Origin: Streptomyces aurantiacus
GTDB taxonomy: Bacteria; Actinomycetota; Actinomycetes; Streptomycetales; Streptomycetaceae
Length of the DNA stretch: 64,000 bases
Assembly: GCF_001418335.1 (NCBI RefSeq)
Contig: NZ_LIPP01000051.1
Location: 1-64,000, forward strand
Reading direction: 5' to 3'
In this document: one piece after another, positions 1-8,899 of the stretch
Position numbering within the stretch: position 1 is the stretch's first letter
How the letters are laid out: the number at the start of each line of letters is the position of its first letter
The notes under the pieces: model-generated
Database searches by the model: none
What the model saw: only the letters and a program-made list of their open reading frames with translations
What the model was told of the DNA's origin: nothing
Made by a program: the position numbers and the translations under genes

Positions 1-308
1 GCTTCAGGCTCGCCCTCGGCTTCAGGCTCGCCTTCGCTCTTCAGCTCAACGCCACCACCATCCCGCCCCCATTCCCCCGGCACATCCCGCACCACCACCG
101 GTGGCCCGTGCCGCAACTCGCCGCGCACTCTTGTCCGTTCGGCGAAGAGCGTTTCCGCGCGCAGGCGCAGCGCCTCCGCCGAGGCCTCCCGGCGTCGGGA
201 CCTGCCGCGGTAGGGCCGGCGGCGGTGTCGCATGCGACCGTCGGAGACCGGGCCGCGGCCCGGTCCACTGGTGGCTGTCGTGGTCCGTGAAGGTGATCGA
301 AGTGCCAT
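1..308 (-). CDS. ComEA-like DNA-binding protein, N-terminal part (runs off left edge)
   Basis: The frame opens with ATG at 308 and reads MALRSPSRTTTATS, then a basic stretch (RMRHRRRPYRGRSRRREA) and a charged segment (EALRLRAETLFAE), and leaves the window without a stop. In streptomycetes the gene following DegV is usually comEA, a membrane-anchored helix-hairpin-helix DNA-uptake protein with this kind of basic N-terminus. The membrane helix and the DNA-binding domain would lie outside the window, so the name rests on context and on the N-terminus only. The last codons repeat a GEPEAE pattern, from an imperfect 15-base repeat at 1-40. No strong ribosome binding site precedes the ATG. It probably follows the DegV gene (131 bp gap) in one transcript. 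Confidence 0.5.
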   Translation of the reverse strand, partial: MALRSPSRTTTATSGPGRGPVSDGRMRHRRRPYRGRSRRREASAEALRLRAETLFAERTRVRGELRHGPPVVVRDVPGEWGRDGGGVELKSEGEPEAEGEPE

Positions 309-439
309 GCGACGAGAATGGGGCACAAGGCACGGTCCCCGATGATCTTGCTCAATTCCGGGGGATTACCGCCCAGTTGTGGATAACTCCGTCACCTGCA
401 CGGGTTGAAGCACCCGCCCCGAAGCGTCGGTCCGCCCTC

Positions 440-1285
440 TCACCGAGGCGAGACGACCGCCCCCAGCAGACCGGGCCCCGTGTGCGCCCCGATCACCGCT
501 CCGACCTCGCTCACGTGCAGGTCGGCCAGCCCCGGGACCCGTACCCTCAGCCGCTCCGCGAGCGCCGAGGCGCGGTCGGCGGCGGCGAGATGGTGGACGG
601 CGATGTCGACCTGGGCGCTGCCTGCCCGGTCGGCCACGATCTCTTCGAGACGGGCGATCGCCTTGGTGGCGGTGCGCACCTTTTCCAGCAGCTCGATACG
701 GCCGCCGTCCAGTTGCAGCAGCGGTTTGACGGCCAGCGCGGATCCGAGCAGCGCCTGCGCGGCCCCGATCCGGCCGCCCCGGCGCAGATAGTCGAGGGTG
801 TCGACGTAGAAGTACGTGTCCGTGCCCGCGGCCCGTTTCTCGGCCGCCGTGACCGCGTCGTCGACCGTGCCGCCCGACTCCGCGGACTCGGCGGCCGCCA
901 GCGCGCAGAAGCCGAGGGCCATCGCGACCATCCCGGTGTCCACCACGCGCACGGGCACGGGAGCCTCCCGCGCGGCGAGGACCGCCGCGTCGTACGTGCC
1001 TGAGAACTCGGAGGACAGATGCAGCGAGACGATGCCGGTGGCGCCGGACTCGGCGATGCGACGGTAGGTCTCGGCGAAGACCTCGGGGCTGGGCCGGGAG
1101 GTCGTGACGGGCCGCCGCTTCTGCAGTGCCAGCGCCAGGGAGCGGGCCGAGATCTCGGTGCCCTCTTCGAGTGCCTGGTCGCCGAGGACCACGGTCAGAG
1201 GTACCGCGGTGATGCCGTGGCGCTCCATCGTCCACGACGGCAGGTAGGCCGTTGAATCGGTGACGATCGCGACATGGCGGGACAT
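440..1285 (-). CDS. DegV family fatty-acid-binding protein
   Basis: A 281-residue protein covering a full DegV fold. The N-terminus VAIVTDSTAYLP carries the typical early Asp-Ser-Thr of the fatty-acid-binding pocket, followed by TSRPSPEVF (the conserved TSxPS pocket segment near residue 61) and HLSSEFSGTYDAA (the SSxxSGTYxxA signature near residue 88). The C-terminal half has the YVDTLDYLRRGGRIG segment. DegV proteins bind a fatty acid in the domain cleft; in Firmicutes the FakB members present fatty acid to the FakA kinase, but no fakA lies here, so the client is unknown. It is the usual upstream neighbour of comEA in Streptomyces. ATG at 1285. Confidence 0.9.
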   Translation of the reverse strand: MSRHVAIVTDSTAYLPSWTMERHGITAVPLTVVLGDQALEEGTEISARSLALALQKRRPVTTSRPSPEVFAETYRRIAESGATGIVSLHLSSEFSGTYDAAVLAAREAPVPVRVVDTGMVAMALGFCALAAAESAESGGTVDDAVTAAEKRAAGTDTYFYVDTLDYLRRGGRIGAAQALLGSALAVKPLLQLDGGRIELLEKVRTATKAIARLEEIVADRAGSAQVDIAVHHLAAADRASALAERLRVRVPGLADLHVSEVGAVIGAHTGPGLLGAVVSPR

Positions 1286-1375
1286 GAGCTGGAGGTTACC
1301 TGTCAGGAGACGTGGACGGCAGTGCGGGCCTCCCCGCCTGCGGCCGGACCGACTGGACCGGCCGGACCGGCTGGA

Positions 1376-2182
1376 TCAAGTCGTGCTCTCCGGGCGGGGC
1401 TTCTTCTCCCAAGGGTAAGCGGGCCGCTGTGCGGGTGCGTCGATCGCGGGCCGGGTGGGCTCCTCTGCCGTGCGCGACTCGGCGCTCTCCGGCCAGGTCT
1501 GCCGGTCGGCGTCGGCGCTCGGCGCCTTCGGCCACGGCGGCGAGGCCGGGGCGGCGGCGGGCTCCGTCGTCCGCGTGGGCGCCGGCTTCGGCGTGGGAGT
1601 GGACGCAGGAGCGGGCGGCGTAGGCGTGGGAGTCGGCTCCGTCGTCCAGTGCCGCAGCGCGCCCGCCTCCATGTCGATCTGTGTGCTCAGCGAGTCCAGG
1701 TCGTCGCCCCCGAAACGCTCGGCGCGGTCGCGCGCCGCCCAGCGCAGTGCGTCGGCCGACTTCGTTATCTGCTCGGTGCGCTCCCGCAGCGCGGGCAGCC
1801 GCTCAGTGAGGCGCGCCCTGTTCGGTTCGCGCTCCAGCCGCTTCAACTCGCCGTCCAGTTCCTGGCCGTGCACGCTGAGCCGGTCGAACAGTGCCAGGGA
1901 CTCTTTCAGCGACTCGTCCTCGGCCACGCCCGCGTGCAGTGCCTCCTGAGTGGCCCGCATCGACGTGCGCAGGGAGAGGCGCAGTTGGGCGAGCGCGCCC
2001 TGGGCTCCCGGCTGGGCGAAGGTCTTCGCCCTGAGCGTGGAGTCCTCCACTGTCCGGCGGGCCTGTGCGACGGTGCGGTCCACGCCTCGCTTGGCGGCGC
2101 CGACCACCTTCACCGTGGCATACGCGCCCAGAACCACGAACAGCACGAAGATCAGTGCCACGATGGCGACCACGGCTTCCAT
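1376..2182 (-). CDS. Conserved membrane-anchored coiled-coil protein, function unknown
   Basis: A 268-residue protein not matched to a named family. One N-terminal membrane helix (about residues 3-25, EAVVAIVALIFVLFVVLGAY) is followed by a long cytoplasmic region rich in Arg, Glu, Leu and Ala (about residues 35-165) that should be helical or coiled-coil. The C-terminus is Pro/Thr-rich (PTPTPTPP-like) and probably disordered. The start ATG at 2182 has GAGAGG 6-7 bases upstream. The gene lies between leuS and degV on the same strand, but a terminator after leuS suggests it has its own promoter in the 150-bp gap. The one-helix-plus-coil layout resembles septum or polar-growth scaffold proteins, which is inference only. 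Confidence 0.75.
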   Translation of the reverse strand: MEAVVAIVALIFVLFVVLGAYATVKVVGAAKRGVDRTVAQARRTVEDSTLRAKTFAQPGAQGALAQLRLSLRTSMRATQEALHAGVAEDESLKESLALFDRLSVHGQELDGELKRLEREPNRARLTERLPALRERTEQITKSADALRWAARDRAERFGGDDLDSLSTQIDMEAGALRHWTTEPTPTPTPPAPASTPTPKPAPTRTTEPAAAPASPPWPKAPSADADRQTWPESAESRTAEEPTRPAIDAPAQRPAYPWEKKPRPESTT

Positions 2183-2251
2183 GACGGTCCTCTCGGGTGC
2201 TGCGTCGTGCTGCGACCAGTGCCTGCGGGCCCTTTCACGGTAAACGGAAAA

Positions 2252-2289
2252 GGCAGGCCGAGGGTTCCAGCGGAACCCCCAACCTGCCC
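2252..2289 (-). terminator. leuS transcription terminator
   Basis: Inverted repeat 51 bp after the leuS stop: GGCAGG (2252-2257) pairs with CCTGCC (2284-2289), and inside it GGGTTCC (2262-2268) pairs with GGAACCC (2272-2278). There is no long T-run, as is common for Streptomyces terminators. Confidence 0.6.
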
Positions 2290-2339
2290 TTAGGGGACTA
2301 CCCCGACCCGAACCGGCCGCACCGGGACGGCGTTCGTCG

Positions 2340-5225
2340 CTACGCCGGAACGATGTTCACCAGTTTCGGCGCCCGCACGATCACCTTGCGGATTCCCGCC
2401 CCGTCCAGTGCCACGACCACCTTGTCGTCGGCCAGTGCCACCTTCTCCAGCTCCTCGTCCGAGATCGACGGGGAGACCTCCAGGCGTGCCTTGACCTTGC
2501 CCTTGATCTGCACGACGCAGGTCACGCTCTCGTCCACGGCGTACGCCGGGTCGGCGACGGGGAAGTCCCGGTGCACGACCGAGTCGGTGTGGCCCAGCTT
2601 GCGCCACAGTTCCTCGGCGATGTGCGGGGCCAGCGGCGCGACCATCAGCACCAGCGACTCGGCGACCGTCCGCGGGACCGGGCCGCCCGTCTTGGTCAGG
2701 TGGTTGTTCAGCTCGGTGACCTTGGCGATGGCGGTGTTGAAGCGCAGGCCCTCCAGGTCCTGGCGCACGCCGCCGATCGCCTTGTGCAGGGCGCGCAGTG
2801 TGTCCGTGTCGATGTCGGCGTCCGCGACGTCGACGACGGTGACGTCACCCGTGGTCTCGTCGATCACGTTGCGCCACAGCCGCTGCAGCAGCCTGTACTG
2901 GCCCACCACCGCGCGCGTGTCCCACGGCCGCGACACGTCCAGGGGGCCCATCGCCATCTCGTACAGGCGCAGGGTGTCCGCCCCGTACTCGGCGCAGATC
3001 TCGTCCGGAGTGACCGCGTTCTTCAGGGACTTGCCCATCTTGCCCAGCAGCCGGGAGACCTTCTCGCCCTGGTGGTAGTACGCGCCGTCGCGCTCCTCCA
3101 CCTCGGCGGCCGGTACGGCGATGCCACGGCTGTCGCGGTAGACGTAGGCCTGGATCATGCCCTGGTTGAACAGCTTGTGGAACGGTTCCGCCGAGGAGAT
3201 GTGCCCCAGGTCGAACAGCGCCTTGGACCAGAAGCGCGCGTACAGCAGGTGCAGTACGGCGTGTTCGGCGCCGCCGACGTACAGGTCGACGCCGCCGTGC
3301 GGCTGGCCCTCGCGCGGACCCATCCAGTACTGCTCGATCTCCGGGTCGACCAGCTTCTCGGAGTTGTGAGGGTCCAGGTAGCGCAGCTCGTACCAGCAGG
3401 AGCCGGCCCAGTTGGGCATGGTGTTGGTTTCGCGGCGGTACGCGCGCGTGCCGCGGCCGTCGCCCAGGTCCAGCGTGACGTCGACCCAGTCCTCGTTCCG
3501 GGACAGCGGCGTCTCCGGGGACGTGTTCGCGTCGTCGGGGTCGAAGGTGCGCGGCGAGTAGTCCTCGACCTCCGGCAGCTCCAGAGGCAGCATCGACTCG
3601 GGCAGCGGGTGGGCGATGCCGTCCTCGTCGTAGACGATCGGGAAGGGCTCGCCCCAGTAGCGCTGACGGCTGAACAGCCAGTCGCGCAGCCGGAAGTTGA
3701 CGGTGCCGCGGCCGACGCCCTCGCGCTCCAGCCACTCGGTGATGCGCGCCTTGGCCTCGGCGACGCCCAGGCCGTCCAGCGAGATGTCGTCGTTCGCGGA
3801 GTTGACGATCTTCGCGTCGTGCGATCCGAAGGCGTCCTCCCACGTCGACGTGTCGGTGCCGCGGCCGTCGGTGGGCCCGACCACGCAGCGGATCGGCAGC
3901 TCGAAGGCGCGCGCGAACTCGAAGTCGCGCTGGTCGCCCGCCGGGACGGCCATGATCGCGCCGGTGCCGTACCCCATCAGGACGTAGTCGGCGATGAAGA
4001 CGGGGATCTGCTCGCCGTTGACCGGGTTGGTCGCGTACGCGCCGATGAAGACGCCCGTCTTGTCCTTGGCCTCGGCCTGCCGCTCGACGTCCGACTTCGA
4101 GGCGGCCTGCGCGCGGTAGGCGGCGACGGCCTCGGACGGCGTGGCGTGGCCGCCCGTCCAGACGTCATGGGTGCCCTCGGGCCAGGCGGCCGAGGTGAAC
4201 TTCTCGACCAGCGGGTGCTCGGGGGCCAGCACCATGTAGGTCGCGCCGAACAACGTGTCCGGGCGCGTGGTGAAGACCGCGATGTGCTCGCCGTCTACGG
4301 GGAAGTCGACGCGGGCGCCCTCGGAGCGGCCGATCCAGTTGCGCTGTTGCAACTTGATGGCCTCGGGCCAGTCCAGGGCGTCCAGGTCGTCCAACAGCCG
4401 GTCGGCGTACGCGGTGATGCGCATGTTCCACTGGCGCAGCTTGGCCTTGAAGACGGGGAAGTTGCCGCGCTCGGAGCGGCCGTCCGCGGTGACCTCCTCG
4501 TTCGCCAGGACGGTGCCCAGCCCTGGACACCAGTTGACGGGCGCGTCGGAGGCGTACGCCAGGCGGTGGTCACTCAGGATGTCGGCGCGCTCGACGTGAG
4601 TCAGCTCACTCCAGGGGCGCCCGCCGGGCACCGCGCGCTCGCCGCTCTCGAACAGGGCGACCAGTTCGGCGATCGGCCGGGCCCTGTCCGCCTCGGTGTC
4701 GTACCAGGAGTTGAAGATCTGCAGGAAGATCCACTGGGTCCACTTGTAGTAGTCCCGGTCGATCGTCGCGAAGGAGCGGCGCTTGTCGTGGCCCAGGCCC
4801 AGCGCGCGCAGCTGGGACTTCATGTTGGCGATGGCCGCCTCGGTGGTGATCCGGGGGTGCTCGCCCGTCGACACGGCGTGCTGCTCGGCGGGCAGGCCGA
4901 AGGCGTCGAAGCCCAGGGTGTGCAGGACGTTGTGGCCCGTCATGCGCTGGTAGCGGGCGGTCACATCGGTGGCGATGTATCCCAGCGGGTGGCCGACGTG
5001 CAGACCCGTGCCGGAGGGGTACGGAAACATGTCCATGATGAACTTCTTGGGCTTGGCGACCAGGTCGGGGTCCCCCGCCAGGTCGCCGCTCGGGTTCGGC
5101 GCCTCGTACGTGCCCTCGGCGTCCCAGAAGTCCTGCCAGCGTGCCTCGATGTCAGCGGCCAGCGCGGCCGTGTAGCGGTGCGGCGCTGCCACCTCGGAGG
5201 CGGCAGCGGTATTCGTCTCGCTCAT
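2340..5225 (-). CDS. leuS: Leucyl-tRNA synthetase
   Basis: Class Ia synthetase that charges tRNA-Leu. The chosen start (ATG 5225) gives 961 residues beginning [14 protein letters not shown] sits just upstream, whereas the longer frame back to 5288 would run through a terminator hairpin. Visible motifs are HVGH (residues 76-79, the HIGH motif), the large editing domain with [12 protein letters not shown], and KMGKS (the KMSKS equivalent, a common Gly variant). The C-terminus has the anticodon-binding domain and a ubiquitin-like tail. It is transcribed alone from a promoter near 5390, behind a leucine-rich leader peptide and an intrinsic terminator (see 5273-5392), so expression should respond to charged tRNA-Leu. 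Confidence 0.98.
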   Translation of the reverse strand: MSETNTAAASEVAAPHRYTAALAADIEARWQDFWDAEGTYEAPNPSGDLAGDPDLVAKPKKFIMDMFPYPSGTGLHVGHPLGYIATDVTARYQRMTGHNVLHTLGFDAFGLPAEQHAVSTGEHPRITTEAAIANMKSQLRALGLGHDKRRSFATIDRDYYKWTQWIFLQIFNSWYDTEADRARPIAELVALFESGERAVPGGRPWSELTHVERADILSDHRLAYASDAPVNWCPGLGTVLANEEVTADGRSERGNFPVFKAKLRQWNMRITAYADRLLDDLDALDWPEAIKLQQRNWIGRSEGARVDFPVDGEHIAVFTTRPDTLFGATYMVLAPEHPLVEKFTSAAWPEGTHDVWTGGHATPSEAVAAYRAQAASKSDVERQAEAKDKTGVFIGAYATNPVNGEQIPVFIADYVLMGYGTGAIMAVPAGDQRDFEFARAFELPIRCVVGPTDGRGTDTSTWEDAFGSHDAKIVNSANDDISLDGLGVAEAKARITEWLEREGVGRGTVNFRLRDWLFSRQRYWGEPFPIVYDEDGIAHPLPESMLPLELPEVEDYSPRTFDPDDANTSPETPLSRNEDWVDVTLDLGDGRGTRAYRRETNTMPNWAGSCWYELRYLDPHNSEKLVDPEIEQYWMGPREGQPHGGVDLYVGGAEHAVLHLLYARFWSKALFDLGHISSAEPFHKLFNQGMIQAYVYRDSRGIAVPAAEVEERDGAYYHQGEKVSRLLGKMGKSLKNAVTPDEICAEYGADTLRLYEMAMGPLDVSRPWDTRAVVGQYRLLQRLWRNVIDETTGDVTVVDVADADIDTDTLRALHKAIGGVRQDLEGLRFNTAIAKVTELNNHLTKTGGPVPRTVAESLVLMVAPLAPHIAEELWRKLGHTDSVVHRDFPVADPAYAVDESVTCVVQIKGKVKARLEVSPSISDEELEKVALADDKVVVALDGAGIRKVIVRAPKLVNIVPA

Positions 5226-5272
5226 GATCCTCAAAGCTCCATCGATCGTCTCTGCCAGCGGCTCAGGAAATG

Positions 5273-5296
5273 AAAAAACCCCTCGCACAGGAGGGG
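5273..5296 (-). terminator. Attenuator terminator in the leuS leader
   Basis: On the minus strand CCCCTC (5291-5296), a six-base loop and GAGGGG (5279-5284) form a perfect 6-bp stem followed at once by six T residues (5278-5273). This is a textbook intrinsic terminator, rare in this genus, and it lies about 48 bases before the leuS start. Placed between a leader peptide and its structural gene, it fits transcription attenuation. Confidence 0.8.
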
Positions 5297-5310
5297 GCGC
5301 CGCGCCGATT

Positions 5311-5335
5311 CCGGTCGCGGATTTCCGGCGACCGG
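5311..5335 (-). promoter_or_regulatory. Leader hairpin upstream of the leuS attenuator
   Basis: CCGGTCGC (5328-5335 on the minus strand) pairs with GCGACCGG (5311-5318) around a nine-base loop, six bases after the leader peptide stop. It would fold as soon as the leader is made. An alternative pairing also exists: the GCCGCGC at the end of the leader ORF is complementary to GCGCGGC just before the terminator stem. The leader can therefore adopt competing structures depending on ribosome position. Confidence 0.55.
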
Positions 5336-5341
5336 GTGTGA

Positions 5342-5380
5342 TCAGCGCGGCTCACTAAGCAGAAGGCGTACGGCACGCAT
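5342..5380 (-). CDS. leuS leader peptide (12 residues, three tandem Leu codons)
   Basis: ATG at 5380 opens [12 protein letters not shown] followed by TGA. The Leu codons are CTT-CTG-CTT in a row; CTT is a rare codon in Streptomyces, which would sharpen sensing of charged tRNA-Leu. There is no Shine-Dalgarno sequence. A TACCCT -10 candidate ends six bases before the ATG, so the message is probably leaderless, as in other known actinobacterial leader peptides. It is followed by a hairpin and an intrinsic terminator. The peptide itself is presumably not functional. Confidence 0.75.
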   Translation of the reverse strand: MRAVRLLLSEPR

Positions 5381-5386
5381 GGCGTC

Positions 5387-5392
5387 AGGGTA
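5387..5392 (-). promoter_or_regulatory. -10 element candidate for the leuS leader transcript
   Basis: TACCCT on the minus strand, six bases from the leader peptide ATG, would place transcription initiation on the A of the ATG. No convincing -35 hexamer is visible 16-18 bases upstream. Confidence 0.4.
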
Positions 5393-5653
5393 CCGCAGCG
5401 GCCCAGCGGACCGCGACGCGGTTTCGGCTACGCTCCGGCACTGAGTGTCGCTCGCGCACTCGCTCACGCACTCGGTCGCCGGAACCCGAGCGAGGGCCAG
5501 AGGTTACTTCGCGTAAGGGCCGCTAAGGGGCATCACAGCTCCCTCGCCACCCTTTGATAACAGCGATATAACTGAAACCTCGTACTCATCGGTATGGCTC
5601 GACCTAGAGTGCGGCAGCGGGACCGCTTTCCCGAACTGTTCGGAGTTGCCCCC

Positions 5654-6958
5654 ATGAACTCTCGCCGCAACAACAGCACACTCTCCCGGCCGAGTCGCTC
5701 GGTCCAGGGCGGAGTGATGGCTGCCGTCTTGCTGCTCATACCCCTTGTCGTCGTGATCGGAGGTGACGGGCTCAGGGACTTCCTCAACTTCGGTGCGGGC
5801 GTTCTCTCGCTCGTCGCCCTCACCCTCTCGGTGCTCTGGGGCCTCGTCGCCACCGACCGGGTGTTCCTCAACACCCGCCAGCGCCTGATAGCCCAGGCCG
5901 TGCACCGGACCACCGCGGTGAGCTCGGTCGGCTTCCTGCTGCTGCACGTCTCGGTCAAGCTCACGCTCGACCACACCTCGGCGATCGCGGCCGTCGTCCC
6001 CTTCGGTCTCGGCGTCACCGGCACCGGCGGACTCATCGGCCTCGGCACCCTGGCCGGCCTCCTGATGGTCTTCACAGCCCTCACCGGCGCGCTGCGCAGC
6101 GCGTTCGCGTCCCCCGTACAGGTCGCCGCCCGCTGGCGCGCGGTGCACATGCTGGCCTACCCCGCCTGGTGCTCGGCCCTGATCCACGGCCTCTTCGCGG
6201 GCCGCGAGGCGAAGCCGATCTTCGTGATCCTCTACGGCCTCTCCCTGGTCGCCGTCATGGGCGCGCTGGCCCTGCGGGCGGCTCCCCTGCCGTTCAAGCG
6301 GAAGTTCGCCAGGCGCGTCCTGACCATGCTCGACGGCGGCAACAACAGGTCGTTCCGCGAGGAGCCCGCGCCGCGCCGCACCGCGGAGGCCCCGCAGGCC
6401 GGCGGCCGGCCCGGCTTCCCCGACCAGCCGATACCCCAGCAGCGCACCGGCCCCCGGGGCAGCGAGTCCTTCACGGACACCGGGTCGCTCACCGACACCG
6501 GCGGCTTCGCGGCTGCCTACCGGGCCGTTTCGAGCCCGCCGCGCGGTCAGGATCCGCTGGTGCCCGACCCGACGCAGCGCATGCAGATGCCGGCGGACAT
6601 GCAGCCCACCCAGTCGATGCCGCCCGTCGACGGCATCCCGGGACCCCGCTGGCCGACCCCGTCGCCGCCGCTCTACGAGGCCCCGCCGCGCCCCGCCCAG
6701 ACGCCGAACTACGACACGGGAAGCTTCAGCCCCGTCTCGGACACGGGCACCTTCAGCGCCGTCTCCTACGAGACTCCCGCGCCCGACGGCTCGTACGGCG
6801 GAAGTGACGTGTACAACACCGGTGAGACGAACGACCCCCTCGGTACGTACAACCCGAATGACACGTACAACAGCGGTCCCGCCACTGAAACGCTGCCCGG
6901 TTCCTACGAGGCACCGAGCAACGGCGAACCCTGGAACGCGCCTTCCGGAGGCTTTTAG
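5654..6958 (+). CDS. Six-helix bis-haem membrane protein (ferric-reductase/NOX-like core)
   Basis: The start ATG 5654 has GGAG eight bases upstream; 434 residues. About six membrane helices lie between residues 20 and 210. His84 and His98 (14 apart) fall in the third helix and His165 and His178 (13 apart) in the fifth. This is the His-x13-His / His-x12-His spacing of the ferric reductase/NADPH-oxidase haem domain, predicting two stacked b haems that pass electrons across the membrane. No FAD or NADPH domain follows. Instead there is a cytoplasmic tail of over 200 residues rich in Pro, Thr and Gly with repeated DTGSF/DTGTF-like units. The stop overlaps the start of the NuoF-like gene by one base (TAGTG), so the two are translationally coupled and probably form one electron-transfer complex. 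The electron acceptor is unknown. Confidence 0.75.
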   Translation: MNSRRNNSTLSRPSRSVQGGVMAAVLLLIPLVVVIGGDGLRDFLNFGAGVLSLVALTLSVLWGLVATDRVFLNTRQRLIAQAVHRTTAVSSVGFLLLHVSVKLTLDHTSAIAAVVPFGLGVTGTGGLIGLGTLAGLLMVFTALTGALRSAFASPVQVAARWRAVHMLAYPAWCSALIHGLFAGREAKPIFVILYGLSLVAVMGALALRAAPLPFKRKFARRVLTMLDGGNNRSFREEPAPRRTAEAPQAGGRPGFPDQPIPQQRTGPRGSESFTDTGSLTDTGGFAAAYRAVSSPPRGQDPLVPDPTQRMQMPADMQPTQSMPPVDGIPGPRWPTPSPPLYEAPPRPAQTPNYDTGSFSPVSDTGTFSAVSYETPAPDGSYGGSDVYNTGETNDPLGTYNPNDTYNSGPATETLPGSYEAPSNGEPWNAPSGGF

Positions 6959-8583
6959 TGAACGAGGCCCTTCCCGACGTACCCGAAGTCCGAGTGGTGG
7001 GCCTTCCCCAGCTCACCTCCGGATTCGATCTCGTCGAGAGACTCGACCTGCCCATGCACCTGAAGGTGCACGGGCCGCTTGAGCCCATGGGCGGAGAGCA
7101 GCTCGCGCAGCTCTCCGAACGCATCAACCTGAAGGGCCGCGGCGGCGCGGGCTTCCCGTTCCACAAGAAACTGCGGTCGGTCGCCGAGGCGGCGATCCGC
7201 CGGGGCGTACGGCCCGTGGTCGTCGTCAACGGAAGCGAGGACGAGCCCGCCTGCCGCAAGGACACGGTGATGATCAACCGTGCCCCGCACCTGATCCTGG
7301 ACGGTGCCCTGCTGGTCGCCGAGGCCCTGGGCGCCCGCACCCTGGTCATCGGCGTGACCCGCGAATCCACCCAGCGGTCGATGGAGGCGGCGCTCTCCGA
7401 GCGCGGGCTGACCAACCGGCGCGGCGCAACCATCCGCGCGCGCGTGCAGCGCAATCCCGTACGGATGGTGACCGGGGCTGCCGCCTCGCTGGTCCGCTCC
7501 ATCGACGGCGGGCCTGCGATCCCGCCGGGCCGCAAGACCAGCGCCTCGCAGAACGGCGTCGGCGGTGCGCCCACGCTCCTGTCGAACGCCGAGACGTTCG
7601 CCCAGCTGGCGATCGGCGCCCGCATCGGCGCCGAGCGCTACGGCAACACCGGCCTGTACGACGAGCCCGGCACCGTCCTGCTCACCGTCTCCGGGGCGGT
7701 CGCCCGCCCCATGGTGATCGAGGCCCCGACCGGCGTACCGCTGCGCTACATCCTGCAGCTGGCCGGCGCCCCGCCGGTCCCGCAGGGCGTGCTGACCGGC
7801 GGCTACCACGGCAAGTGGCTGGACTCCGCGACGGTCAACGAGGCGATCGTCTCGCGCAACTCCCTGGACGCGGTGGGCGGTGCGCTCGGTGCCGGCGCGA
7901 TCCTCCCGATCAGCCAGTCGACCTGCCCGCTGGGCGAGTCGCTGCGGGTGGCCCAGTGGCTGGCCGAGGAGAGCGCCGGCCAGTGCGGCCCGTGCTACCT
8001 CGGGCTGCCGGCCGCGGCCCGCGGCATGGAGGACATCCTCAACGGCGGCGGCCCGGCCGCCCTCGAAGCGCTCAAGCAGGTCGCCAACGCCGTGAAGCGG
8101 CGCGGCGCGTGCTCGCACCCGGACGGCTCCGCGATGTTCCTGGAGTCGACCATCAAGGCGTTCACGGACGACCTGGCCGCCCATGTCCTCGGCAACGGCT
8201 GCGGACGGCCCGTGGAGGGCGTTCTGCCGCTCTTCGAGGGCGGCCAGCAGCCCACCGGCATCCCGGGCGGTCAGCCGCCGGAGGAGGAGCAGGGCGCACC
8301 CCGCCAGAAGATCTTCGTGGACTGGACGCTGTGCCGCGGGCACGGCCTGTGCGCGGACATCCTCCCGGAGGTCTTCCAGCTGGGCGCCGACGGCTTCCCG
8401 ACCGTCGCCCAGGCGCAGGTGCCCCGGTACGCGGAGGCGAAGGCGCTGCGGGCCGTACGGCGCTGCCCGGCGCTCGCGCTGCGACTGGAGGAGACCACCG
8501 GCGGAGCGGCCCCCCGACAGAACCTGCCCGCCGTACGCGAGGGCGGCGGGGGCGGTCGTCGCGCGCTGGGCCGCGGTCGCTGA
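6958..8583 (+). CDS. NuoF-like flavoprotein with C-terminal ferredoxin domain
   Basis: 541 residues, GTG start overlapping the upstream stop. It begins like the complex I NuoF (51 kDa) subunit: FMN-binding GRGGAGFP (about residue 60), NGSEDEPACRKD, an SLBB-like segment (GVPLRYILQLAG), then the iron-sulphur helical domain. The cluster motif reads ESAGQCGPC, where NuoF has ESCGxCxPC: the first Cys is Ala. Only Cys343, Cys346 and the distal Cys385 remain. A linker leads to a one-cluster ferredoxin with Cys459, Cys465 and Cys503-Pro, of the [3Fe-4S]/[4Fe-4S] type. This is not a complex I gene, because no other nuo genes are nearby. It probably oxidises a soluble donor and feeds the haem protein encoded just upstream. 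Annotated relatives carry only a generic NADH-quinone oxidoreductase name. Confidence 0.85.
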   Translation: MNEALPDVPEVRVVGLPQLTSGFDLVERLDLPMHLKVHGPLEPMGGEQLAQLSERINLKGRGGAGFPFHKKLRSVAEAAIRRGVRPVVVVNGSEDEPACRKDTVMINRAPHLILDGALLVAEALGARTLVIGVTRESTQRSMEAALSERGLTNRRGATIRARVQRNPVRMVTGAAASLVRSIDGGPAIPPGRKTSASQNGVGGAPTLLSNAETFAQLAIGARIGAERYGNTGLYDEPGTVLLTVSGAVARPMVIEAPTGVPLRYILQLAGAPPVPQGVLTGGYHGKWLDSATVNEAIVSRNSLDAVGGALGAGAILPISQSTCPLGESLRVAQWLAEESAGQCGPCYLGLPAAARGMEDILNGGGPAALEALKQVANAVKRRGACSHPDGSAMFLESTIKAFTDDLAAHVLGNGCGRPVEGVLPLFEGGQQPTGIPGGQPPEEEQGAPRQKIFVDWTLCRGHGLCADILPEVFQLGADGFPTVAQAQVPRYAEAKALRAVRRCPALALRLEETTGGAAPRQNLPAVREGGGGGRRALGRGR

Positions 8584-8607
8584 CCCAGCCCGGCACCTCA
8601 CCACGCA

Positions 8608-8642
8608 GAAAGCGGGCCATCCTGATCGGATGGCCCGCTTTC
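8608..8642. terminator. Bidirectional terminator
   Basis: Perfect 15-bp stem (8608-8622 with 8628-8642) around a five-base loop, with A/T-rich stem ends (GAAA/TTTC). It serves the redox operon on the plus strand and the tRNA-Ala gene arriving from the other side. Confidence 0.85.
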
Positions 8643-8650
8643 ATCTGCTG

Positions 8651-8723
8651 TGGAGCTAAGGAGAATTGAACTCCTGACCTCCTGCATGCCATGCAGGCGC
8701 TCTACCAACTGAGCTATAGCCCC
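8651..8723 (-). tRNA. tRNA-Ala (anticodon GGC), copy 1
   Basis: 73 bases folding as a complete cloverleaf: acceptor GGGGCTA/TAGCTCC, anticodon stem CCTGC/GCAGG with loop ATGGCAT (anticodon GGC), T-arm loop TTCAATT. The discriminator is A and CCA is not encoded. It is identical in sequence to the copy at 11900-11972. Confidence 0.97.
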
Positions 8724-8761
8724 TTGCGGTGTTCCTCCGGGTCTCCCCGGCGGCGACGCCA

Positions 8762-8790
8762 ACATTACCGGTCCTCCCGTGCACCACCAA
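8762..8790 (-). promoter_or_regulatory. Promoter of tRNA-Ala copy 1
   Basis: On the minus strand TTGGTG (8785-8790), 17 bases, TAATGT (8762-8767). This gives a start about 30 bases before the mature tRNA. The transcribed 5' flank contains the short palindrome CCGGGGAGACCCGG (8737-8750), also present upstream of copy 2. Confidence 0.6.
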
Positions 8791-8899
8791 ATCGTTTCCG
8801 GCGCTCATCGACATTCCTCGCAAGGGTGATGTCCGGGACGAAACCCCGGCCGGGCTCGGGTCGAGCTCGGGCCGGGCTCAAGCCGGGATCGGACCGGGC

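Noticed and set aside
2571..5273. 900-codon open frame on the plus strand
   Set aside because: Lies exactly over leuS on the opposite strand; such antisense frames are expected in high-GC DNA, and the composition (Gly/Val/Arg/Gln) is not protein-like.
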